A stretch of 64,000 nucleotides of DNA, taken from NCBI GenBank assembly GCA_003290165.1, contig QNQO01000554.1, positions 186,001 to 250,000 on the forward strand, read 5' to 3'. Origin of the DNA: Berberis thunbergii. Lineage: Eukaryota > Streptophyta > Magnoliopsida > Ranunculales > Berberidaceae. A model generated the notes under the pieces. The model was not told the origin of the DNA. It saw only the letters and a program-made list of their open reading frames with translations, and ran no database searches. A program made the position numbers and the translations under genes. Below are positions 46,201 through 58,200 of this stretch, in pieces. The number at the start of each line of letters is the position of its first letter. Within the stretch, counting starts at the first letter, position 1.

Positions 46201-49200
46201 TTTCTGTCATCTCCAAGATTGAAGGTGTTGTTTCCATTGGTGATATCAAGCCTATCAGTCTTACATCTGCCAAACTACTGCTATGGAATGTAGACAATTG
46301 GTTGATGGTGCCCTCATTCCCAATGAGTTGATAAGACTCTAGAATCAAGACTAACAGTCTCGGTCATCTGTAAGCTTGATTTGCTAAAGGCTTTGATACA
46401 ATGAGTTGGGCTTTCATTGACTTTATCCTCCTAAGAATGTTGTTTGGCCCTAAATGGAGAAGTTGGATCTATACTCTTATCTCCACTGCATCTTTCCAGG
46501 GTTAAAAGTAATGGTGCCCTTTTTGGCTTCTTTGAGGCATCTAGAGGAATCAAATAGGGGACCGTCTCTCCCCCCTCATCTTCTCATTGGTTGGAAAAGC
46601 TCTCACTCAGCTGTTGCTTAGATCCCAATATTATCAGCTCACCAGTGGCTTTAAAGTTTCTAGTGAGGGTTCTACTATCCCTGTTACTTGACCCTTATCC
46701 TGAACAATTCAAGATTGGGGCATTCTCTATTACTGGGTTTGGGTTTGAAGTGATCTCTTGGCCTTCTATTAATTTCTATAGGTCAATTACTTACCTCTGT
46801 GGAAGTAGTTGGTAATTTGGAAACTCTTGTTCATATTCTCCATTGCAAGGAAGGAAACTCCTATGTCAATACTTGGGTCTCCCTTTAGGAGCCAACAATA
46901 AAAGTAAGGAGGTTTGGGAAGGAGTTATTGGCATACTTAAGAGTATATTAGCTGTGTGGAAGGGCAACTACTTATCTAAGGTTGGCAGACTCACCCTCAT
47001 AAAAAGTACCATCACAAGCATTCCAGTTCTCATGATGTCTGCCATCACCATCCCTTCATCTGTAGTTAATGACATAGAAAAGATCTGCAAAGATTTTCTT
47101 TGGGATACTTTTGGAACCACTAAATACAAGCATTTGGTGAAATGGGCAGATATTTGTAAGCCTACGAGTTGGGGAGTCCTAAGCATCATAAAACTCAAAC
47201 ATTTCAACTAGGCTTTACTTTCTAAATGGCTTTGGAGATTTGACAATAAGGAGGCACATTATGGAGAACTCTTATTCAAAAAAATATGGATCTCATCTTA
47301 ATGGTTGGTTTCCTAACCAAGTCTCCAATTCTGATGTTTGCTGGTAGAGAGCTATCATGAACTTGAAGCTCACGTTTGAAAAAGAACTTACATATGTGCC
47401 TGGCAAAGGTACCAGAATGAGCTTTTGGGATGATTCTTGGATAAGTCCAAACCCTCTCAAGTCAAATTCAAATCCACCTATGATATCTCCCGGCCTCCTT
47501 TCTATTCAGGAGTCCTTAATGAGAATCATTGACATGTTTTTAATTGATATTTTTCCCTCCCTTTTCTATTTCTCTCTATTATGTTTTCTCTATTGTTCTT
47601 TTATATTGTCTATTGTTTTTATTAAATTCATACTGAAAATAAATTTTATGAAATTGGAGGTATTTTAAAAGACGTTGAGTATGATAAGATATGCAACAAA
47701 ATAATAGAATATTTTGATAATATTGAAAACTTCTGTTGTAAAGAATATTCAAATATTGGAAATCTTAGATAAATGCTGGAAAGATAATTTGGATTTTGGA
47801 GAATTTTGATAATACTGGAAATGAATTGAAAATATTGGAACTTTGAAAAAAGTGGTGGAACCTACTAAATTAACAAGTCAACAATCAAAAGTTGGCTTGC
47901 TTGAATAAGGGAGCGAAGCAAGACTTGTTAGAACTCGTTAACGAGGCTGTTGGAGTAGCAAAAATAACAAATTTGAACCCAACTCAGTATGTTGGAGATG
48001 CTTTAAGGGTAGTGTGATCATATCCTATTTAACCTAACAACTTTGACACAATGCAGTGCCTAAATCCTGAGCCCAAAATCTAATTAAGCCAAACAATGGG
48101 GGCCTCTACTCTAAAAATCGTTTAAAGTTGTTAGCAACAAAGGTCTAGATAATAAGATTTTATCAAAAATGTTTTGCTATCAATTCACATTTGGGACTTA
48201 TTTGATGCAAGAGATCAATACAGTTCACCAATTACATTCGTTAGAGAAGCTAGAACATCCAATAGTCAGACATTTAGGCATTTATGAATAGCTAACCATC
48301 GACTGAGATACGATAAGTATGAACGCTTATGGTTAGAAATCGTCTATATATCAGGAACACTTCACATAGAGTAGTGTTCTCATACAAAATGAAATCCTGC
48401 TCATTAAACATGTTTCCACAACTGTTTTACCAGAAGGGTCTTATTCACTCTTTTGAAGTTCCCCAACCACAAAATCTTAAACCTCATTTATCACGGAAAT
48501 GGCACCAAAGAAAGTCTGTCACCAACTTCTCCAACCTATCTGCAACGACAACCAGGATAGGGAAGGGAATAAAGATGGTAAACTGGAATGTCATCCTTTA
48601 GCCAATTACCCTCCTTTCTCCTATCCATATCCTCATTTATGGGATTCCAATATCTTTATTCAAACAACAAGCACCCACATACTGCCCAGACGCTTGGGAA
48701 GGAAGATAGTATACCCAAATATAAGATCTGTCTCTTGAACCACCTTTCCGTTGCCCACCCTAATTTTGACAATTTTTTATTTTTTTAGCGTAAAAGTCTC
48801 CCCTAAGAAAGTCAGAATCTGGTTAAGATTGGGTATGTGGTATGTTTTCCACTTAATTCTTAAGAAAAAGATGATTGTATTGTTGGCATATTAATAATCG
48901 GGGCCTTCTCTACCATGAACCTGAATAACAAACATATATCTGTTTTTGATATCGATCTACGAAAGCATTAATCGCGAGAGTAAAGAGAAATGGAAATATG
49001 GACCTGCTGCCTGATACACTTTCCACTTTTGAAGAAATCTACGGGAGCATGACTAATCAAAATAGAAGAAGATGTGGACAAGCAAATTCAAATCCATCAC
49101 TTGCTCTCTTTGTAACCTCCAGAACCTGTTGAAGACCTGACAGGGAAGCCATCGGAAGGTTCAAAACGTGGTTCATCTTCTCAACAACAATGACTGATGC

Positions 49201-52200
49201 ATGTCACAAAGTTCCTCTCAACCCACTCCTTGAGGTCCCATGGAATACAAAAAACTCAATGCACCCTAATTTTGGTCTCCACTAGTCCTCCTTTCCATAA
49301 AGCACCTTGAAAGAGCTCCCCCACCCCCCCCCTCTCCCCTCTCTCCCATACACATGCACAATGTTGATTCCTGTAAAGATCATTAGACTAAGAGTAACAT
49401 AGTTGTGCAAATAAGGTTTAATGTAGTCTCACTCATTTCACATTTGACTCCATTCCCCTGGATTTTATGCATTAGGACATTCACAGGGGTTGAACTACTT
49501 GCTACAGGAGCAGCTCTTGCCCTTCGTTATTTTGATTGTTACCCCAAAGCCTGCTAGTGATCCATCAGTGTCGAGCATAACTGTACCATTGGAAGGTTTT
49601 TACCATTTGAAATAATAATAAAGTTAATTTGATTGTTACATGATCTGCATTCCAAAAAATTTTAAGCACCTCTATGGACTGCATTATCTTCATGCTTGGG
49701 ATTCAACTTGAAGAGCTTCTCTCTCTCTCTTTAAACTGCTATATTGAATGTTCATATCTGTTAAGTTGTCTTGGTTTTCATCATGCCAATTTGTTCGTTA
49801 AACTAGATTGGTTAGTTTCCACATCATTTATATTCTTAATCTGATGATGTGTCTTATTACAGATTTGCTGCGAGATTGTTGGCTTGGTTTTTAAGCAGAA
49901 TAATGGGTGCATCAGTTGGATTCCGGGTTGCGGGATGGAATTGTTTGAGAGATGTGGTGGTGAAATTTAAAAAGGTATTCTTATCTTACTCTGTACCTCC
50001 CTTCATTACTGTATACGTGTTCAGGAACAACATCTTGGATACTGGCTTAGGATCTGATCATGACCACATCATGACAAGGGAGATCCTTATTCCATCCTAG
50101 GATCAGCTGAACAGGTCTTGTTCATAAAATCTGGTCCACACATTGTCTATCTGAGTTAATACACGTTTAGGCGTATTTTATAGTAATTAATGTGGAATGA
50201 AGTGACACAATGATTAGATAGTAAAAGAGTAGTAAAACGAGAATCCCATAGACCCTTATAAACAGTAAACTGTTTGTTATTAATTTTTTCCCAGTTATTT
50301 CTCCATAAGGAATCTTGGTTGGTAGAATTGTGAGGTTTTGAAGGTTATAAATGAAAGGTTTACTTCAAATCTTAGGAATGTATTGAGAGAAAATAAACAT
50401 TGAAAAGTGTATACAATAAGCCGACCTAGAGACATTACTGACTATTGCATGCACACTTTGACCTTCGCTTATGAGAATTCTCTAACAATGTAAGATGGCG
50501 TTTTCCAATGGTGTAAAGAGGGTGGTTCATCAGGCAACAAACACTATGGTGCCCAATTCTCTGTAACATCTCACATTCAATTCCGTACCTCCACACTGCA
50601 ACTATCCCCAAGCTTATCTTTCCTTCTTCTTGAATCTGACCAACTCCTCTAGTTCAAGCACTCCATCTCCTCAGTTCGAGTTGCACCACTTTTTTTTCCC
50701 CATTCTCATTACGGAGGAATAGTAATACTGGTAAACACACAGCAAAATTCATCGTCTAAATAGCTCTATTTAAATCAAACGAAAGAAAGTTAAAAAATCT
50801 AGCAAGTTCATTCTCAAGAGCCCTAGTTTTCTTGCATCAAAACTGTGAAAATAAAATTCCTAATCTTCCTTAAATATTAGCTATCCTTAGAGGTTAAAAG
50901 CTACCTATCCTTAGAGGTTGAGTGGACCTGTTTATTTAACTAATTATAACCACTAATACTATGAGTATGGGATAATGGTACCTCCATGTTAGTATTACTT
51001 ATTATTGGATAAGTCCATGCTAAAGCCCAACTAGGAGTACAGGTCCAATTAGGTTTACGGTTTATTGAGTTTAAATGAACATGAAAAATAAGTGGTAATG
51101 AGTTTTGTTCGAGTATTGAAAAATATTAATAGAGTTTTAAAACTTTGTTAATTAAGTTTCGATGATTTGGTTTGTAAGCTTCCACTAAACCCGTCACAAT
51201 AGGATCACGATATGTCAAAACCATTGATTAATTATGTGGTTAATTAAGATAATGACACACAAATGAATTGCCAGCCATTTTCTCTGTTAATCTCACTCAA
51301 TCTTACCATAAATTATAAATTGGAAAACCAAATCTTTGATTATGAATCCACATGGTTCCTACGGTATCATTAATTGTCCAAAGCCGTTTAACACATTATA
51401 GTATGATTTCCACCAGAAAGATGTTATATATTAATAAAAACTTAGTTGGCAAGCAATTTTTTTTTTAGGAAGATGGCCATTTATGAGAAGTTTATAAATT
51501 TAAGGATGAAGATGATCCAGTTAAACAATAATCCATATAGTCAACATTTGACTTCATAGCAACTCCATTGTTTGGCCTCTTTGCCGTAATACGTACTTGC
51601 TACCAAGATTGTGATTTTGGTTTTCGAAGTAATTTCGACTTTTAACTTATAGAAATTTTTCGGCCTACAGAAAAACATAAGAGTTTTGAAAGGTTATAAA
51701 TATGTTTTAAAATAAAATACATTTGAATCTCAAAATAGATTAGAAATTAACAAATTATCAAGACAAACAAGATCACTGAACCTAAACAAAGAGAGGTTGG
51801 TGGAACAGTAATGGCCCCCCTTCCCTATCTTCCCATGGGATCAACTTCAACATAGACCCATAATCTGGTTCATGGGTCTCATACCACATGCTGTTGGAGC
51901 AAGTTTTGGGGTGTTCTTTTGTCTTTGCTTCTCTGAATAAAAGTTGAGCACGAAATAAAATAAATTTAGGGATATTGATATTGATGTAATATTGGGTTGT
52001 GTACTAGTATCAGTATTAGTTATTATTATTAGCTAAGTCCATATTAATGCTCTAAACCAGGAGTACTAGTTCAATAGGAATTAGGTTAAAGATTTATTGT
52101 GTTTAAATAGACACGAAAAATAAGTGGTAATCAAATTTGTTTTTGAGTATTGAAAAACAATATTGCAGTTTTGAAACTTTGTTAATCAAGTTTGATGATT

Positions 52201-55200
52201 TGGTTTGTCAGCTTTCGCCAAACCCATCAATTTGGTATGAGAGAAGTAAAATCTTTAGATAAAGATGCCACTTAAGGGAACTAGAATCACCAACGCAAGG
52301 ATGAAACACATATAGAAAACCTTTGCGGACATCTCAGAGCAGTTGACTGCTGTCTTGACTTGTCAACTGCTGGCTTGGTTTGTCAAGAACCTGAAGTTAT
52401 CCACGAAAAGTCGCGTCGTGAGGCTTGACAGTGAAATGGTTTTTTTTTTTCCAGATTCGTTTGAAGCAGAGAAGGTGAAACCTACTGCCATTGATTGGCA
52501 GAAACCACCCCTGTTTGATGTGTACGAATGGTATATGGTTATCTGCAAGTCATTACTTTGTGAGGCCGAACACATCACAATTTTTGTAGGTTTTCATGTG
52601 AAAGAAAATTTGAAAATAAGTTCGCAAGAATGGGGTGGTTGTCACAAACAATGATGATAACCCTAATTTCTCCAATTCGTTGGACTGCGATCCTATTTGG
52701 GACATGTTTGAAGCTCAATCTGTGAAAAGTTTGCGCACAAAAATATTATCATGAAGTGGATGTATTATGTTTCGGGGATTTGCTTTGGAAATTATTTGGC
52801 GGCTAAATTTTTATTTGATTGTTCGATGTACTAACTACAAATGAAGAATTCGAAGTCGAGTCTTAGCGTTGCACTTTTCAGAGATATCATACTCAAAGCT
52901 CGAGGACAAGTATTTCGAAGCGGAGGAGAATGATGTAATATTGGGTTGTGTATTAGTATTAGTATTTATTTAGTATTATTTGTTATTCTTGGGTAAGTCC
53001 ATGTTAAAGCCCAACTAGAAGCACAGTTCAAATAGGAATTAGGTTTATTGAGTTTAAATAGACATAAAGAATAAGTCGTAATCATTTTTTTTAGTATTGA
53101 AAAATATTATTAGAGATTTGAAACTTTGTTAACCAAGTTTCGATGATTTAGTTTGTAAGCTTTCGCTAAACCCATCAGATATAGTGTTGATAATTAATGG
53201 GTGGGAGTGCATGTAAAATATATAAATCAATGACAAATTGAAACAAACTTATGCATTTTTGTGTCGATCCCTAGGGTTATGTTGAGAATTTTTGTGGACA
53301 AGAAGGCATTATGGATTTTGGACACAGTTGATTTATGTTAAAGGGGTTAGTGTAACCCCATTTTTTAGTCTTTACCATTTATATTGACCCTGCTTAACAA
53401 CATGGAGGTGTTACTTTCTTTAAATTTGAATCCATCCATACAAGACTAGTGGTGTTTGACAGGCAACAATGGGCTAATTTCGCCTATGCAGAATGGGCTA
53501 ATTTGAATCCGTGTAATTTCGCCTATGCAGAATGGGCTACAACAATGGCAAGGCGCCGTGAAGAAAGTATGGCTGCGAAAGCCCACCCCCAGGGAATATG
53601 AATCCTAGCGTTCTCCTTGAAAGAGAGACGTCCTAACGACTAGACGATGGGGGCATATGTGCCCGATCGCCACCATACTATGCTAATAGTATGAACAATT
53701 TTTTGTAGTTGTCAATATAAGGTAATGGCGTGAATAAGCCCGAACCTAATTTTTTTATCTTCTTATTACTATGGTAGTTGTCATCGCCTAATCTATCCTT
53801 CAAGGACATTGTCTTTGATTTTCCCTTTGTGAGTTGGGATGCGATCATTCTAGTGCCTTAATGTTTGAGACAAATTAGTAACACTGGTTTAGATGGAATC
53901 TTTGATGATATTGAACATTTGAAAAAAAGTTCATTTTTACATGCAAGGTAGTTGAGTCGTAAATTAGATCATTAATCGGAAGGGGGTCTCTCAAATCATA
54001 TCATAAACTTAAGATTTTTTAAGACCTTCCGGCGTAATGTAGAAAATATCAAAACAGTACATAGATGTATTTATGTATTTCCATGCAAACAATAAAATAA
54101 TTTATTTCAAAAAATAAATTACATATGCTCAGTCATCAACTATAATAACCTCACTCATTATCAAATGATGTCAATCATTCTAAATTTAAAAAAAAGAAGT
54201 CAAAATAACCAACTCCAAGAAGAGCTTTCATCATGGTGTTTTATAATGTTACTTTGGGAAGAAGACCCAAGTAATATAAAAAGAATTAGACATAGTGAAA
54301 AAAAACTCCCGTAGTTGTTTTATGACATGAAGAGTCTTACTCTTTGAATATGTCTCGGTATAATGGTATTCTAATGAATGTGTTAGTCAAATAGTCTTCA
54401 TTTGATAATTAATGAAAACCCAAATAACCATGAAAAAATCAGGTTTAAAAGATTTGAAAAGTCACATGGGAATGCAAATCAAATTGCATGATTCAAGGTC
54501 AAATTGTGAATAGTGATTTGCAAATCAAATCGTATGATTTGACTGTTGCCGATTTTTTTTTATCCGATTTAGGAGTCGATTTGATTTGAATTGCAAGATT
54601 TGGGTAACACTGATTACATGAATTTCGCCAACCATTAACATTATTTTCTATGGAGTCTGCTAGGGTGTCCAGCGATTTCAGCCTAATGTATGTTCTACTA
54701 ATTTTTTATGTACCCGACTACTTTTCCTAATTTCTCTTAGGTTATGCTTTAATCCGAAGTTCATTTAGGTACAAGGTTTATTTTTTGCCCTCTCTTTAAA
54801 AGAAGTATGTGGCCTCAAAATAACACTTTGATAGTATTGGCAGTGGCACTTTGATACTTAAAACACACGTCAGGACAACTGACAGACACTCCGTGCTTAA
54901 ATGATTCACTACATCATAAATTATTTATGATTTCAAGTCTACTTTAATGTTATAACTTACAAGTAAATCATGGCAAGTTAGCAGGGTATCTGCAACAATA
55001 CCGTACTGCAAGTACAAAAGATAAAATAATAACAAAAGTAGAACTGACATAACAAATTACATTGTAATATACAGGTTGGTCCCGGATTAGTGGGGTTTTT
55101 TAGTTGATGTGTCTAACACCTCGTACAGGTGTTGGACGCCATCACATGTACCAAGGTTGTTGATACATCAAGGGGCCACAACTAATATAATGAGGGTTTG

Positions 55201-58200
55201 AACTTTAAAACTTTTGTGTGTAATTGGGAGAACATTGTCATTGGATAGATAGCAGGAAAATTTGTGATGCACATGCTTGAGTCTTTTTCTTACTAATAAC
55301 TTGTTTTGTAATAAAATTAAGAATAAATTTGATGTTGGTCTCTTTTACTAATACGCTGTGTTCTAAAAATCGGCCTAGGTGCTAGAAGGTAGAAAGCTGC
55401 CCAGATTAATGGCTGGGCGGGTTCTAGGCAGTTTGGGCGGTCTAGGCGGGTCTGGGCGAGGTCTAGGCGGTGTCTGGGCAATTTTTTATTTTTATTTTTA
55501 ATAAGGCTGATTATGTTCTTATTTTATTTTTCTTTCATTTTTTCAGAAATAAACTATTTAATTGTTTTTTATCCAGTATATGTCTAATTGTAGCAAATGA
55601 TAATTACTTAATGAAATTCTCAAAGGATCTGCCGGTACCAATTTTACTAATGTAGATTTTATCAAACATGACTGAGGTTATTCATGCAATTTGAAGAAAA
55701 ATAAGAGTAGGTTTGAATATTTGTTCACAAATTCAATTTTATATAAAGTACTCATCTTGACCAACTTCAGTCATTTGAGTTTTAATAAATTTTGTTCATG
55801 ATTGTTAATTTTTCATGTTTTTAAATTTTGCATATGTATCTTGGCATTAAATTGGATGTAATTGATAAAGTATTATGCTTAACTTTTGTAAAATATTAAA
55901 CTTATAATACAAAACCTACTGCCTAGGTGCCGCCTAGGCACCTGCTCGCCGCCCGCCCAGCGTCTAGCGCTTTTTAGAACACTGCTAATACGGTATATGG
56001 CTTTAGTCATTTTTAAAATTTTATTTGGTCATGGTCCCTCATTGTCATGTACCAACATCAAAATTTTTCTAAAAGAATCTTTTGGAATTCTTGTACCTAA
56101 TGTCTTTATAGTTTTACATGTTGTTATGTCTTAATCTTAATGACTTCTATTTTGATGGTTCAATGTATTCAAACTCTAGTTCCCTCAAACTTTGTTGTGG
56201 CAGTTCCTCAAACTTTGGTGATTGCCACTTTCAGTTATCGCCTAATTAGGAAAGTTTTTCACTTCTTCTGAATTAAGTAGCATAGTTTTCAATATCTTAC
56301 GATAAATATGCTACGTTACACGATATGTATCATATCTATGCCTCGTTATTAGGGTACATATATATCTATGCCTCATTACACGATATGTATCATATATATG
56401 CCTCATTAATATGGTACATATATATCTTACGATATATGATGATGCAGTGATAGATATTCCTTGTACAAGTGATATGAATGAATATGTTTTACACAAGTCA
56501 TGTTTTTAGGACCTCCTTGCTTGAATAAGTCTCATTTATGTCTTTTATATGCTTAAATATATAATATATATTATAAAATCTCTATATAGATTTTTGCATT
56601 GTATCTTATGATATATGATACGTTAAATTTAGGTTTATCGATACGAAAAGTGTTTTGATAACTATGTTAATTAGTACGAAATGTTATTACTTGTTAGTTG
56701 CTGCTATCAAGGATATGTATGGTTGTTCGTGTATGCTTATCTTTAACAAATACATGCTATATATACAGTCAAAATCCATTTTATTTTCTGTGAAGATCGT
56801 ATTTTTCCTGTTCAATCTGTAATATGTTGTCTCCTCCATATGTAGGTTATAGCATATTGTCATGACTTGATTTCTATTTTATTTTCTAGGGTGCCCTTGA
56901 GTCTGTATTTATTGGTGAGATCAAACTCAGTCTGCGTCAGTCTCTGGTCAAGCTCGGGGTTGGATTTATCTCTAGGGACCCGAAACTGCAATTGTTGATA
57001 TGTGACCTAGAAGTTGTAATAAGGCCTTCAACCAAAAGTACTAAGAAACCATCCAAATCCAAATCAAGCAAGCCTCGTTCTGCAAGTAGAGGAAAGTGGA
57101 TGCTTGTTGCCAACATGGCAAGATTTTTATCAGTTTCTGTGACAGAATTGGCTATCAAGGTATGGATTAGCCCACAAGGTTTTTATAATAGTAATGGTCA
57201 TACACATTTTTTTTATCATTTCTAAATGACAAGGTACCCATATTTTGATTTGGCTTAAATTCTGGTCATACACATTGTTTATATTTCTAAATGACAAAGT
57301 ACGCATATTTTGATCTTTTGGCTTAAATTCTGATAATCTTTTGTGGCTCTTAAGTGGTATTGATGATCCATCACGATGCCACAAAATTTATTATTGTATT
57401 GTCTTTTGGATAGTTGTCGAAAGCCTGGAATTTGGAATTTGGAATAAAAGAGTAGTTTATCGGTTCGGAATTCAGAATACTTATGGTGGGACGCAATTTT
57501 ACTTATGAAAAAAATCAAATCTTGGAGAAAATGGAAAAAAAATGGATTAACATAACTAAATCTTTTTTCACCTATGGTTAGCAGGTTGAGCTTTGATCTG
57601 TTGGAGTTTGTGTCATCATTTGGCACACCAATTACTGGATTGTGAGTCTATTGTTAAGTTGTTACTGTATTTAAATGTTGCAGATGCCAAAGTTTACCAC
57701 AGAGATTAAAGATGTGAGGGTGGACATATCTAAAGATGGTGGCTCTAAGCCCAAACTACTTGTGAAGCTGCATTTTCTACCCATTCATGTTCACAGTAGC
57801 GAATCTCGGTGTAGTTATGATCAGTCATCCAATTTTAACCAGGTTGGTGTCTCTCCTGAACAAGCATCACTGCCTGTGGTGGAAAGGGATGCTGCTCTAT
57901 TTACCTGTGAGGAGTTCTCTCTTTCTATTGAAATTGGCCACCATAGGTGAGATTCTCCTAACCTTGTTTCGTTTGAGTTTTTCTGGCTCGTTTTTAATAA
58001 AGTTTTCTTATTGATCAACAAAAAGAAAATGTAGTAATTTGATTGCAGAATGTATGTTTCTTCTTACTGTTAAAGAACGTTTCATGGTTGCCTTATTCTT
58101 TATCATCTAATATGAATGTTTTGAGTCGAATCTTGTTACCCAAGGGGAATCCACTGCATATGTGGGTGGGGCACATGCCACTCCCAATATTTTGAAGTTC

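Noticed and set aside
53584..53654. Functional tRNA-Glu gene
   Set aside because: The D-loop lacks a base and the T-arm pairing and TTCGA loop are damaged, so it is called a relic.
56311..56496. 61-codon minus-strand ORF with repeated RHxYDTYRV
   Set aside because: Produced by tandem repeats inside a MITE, with no sign of selection or a real start.
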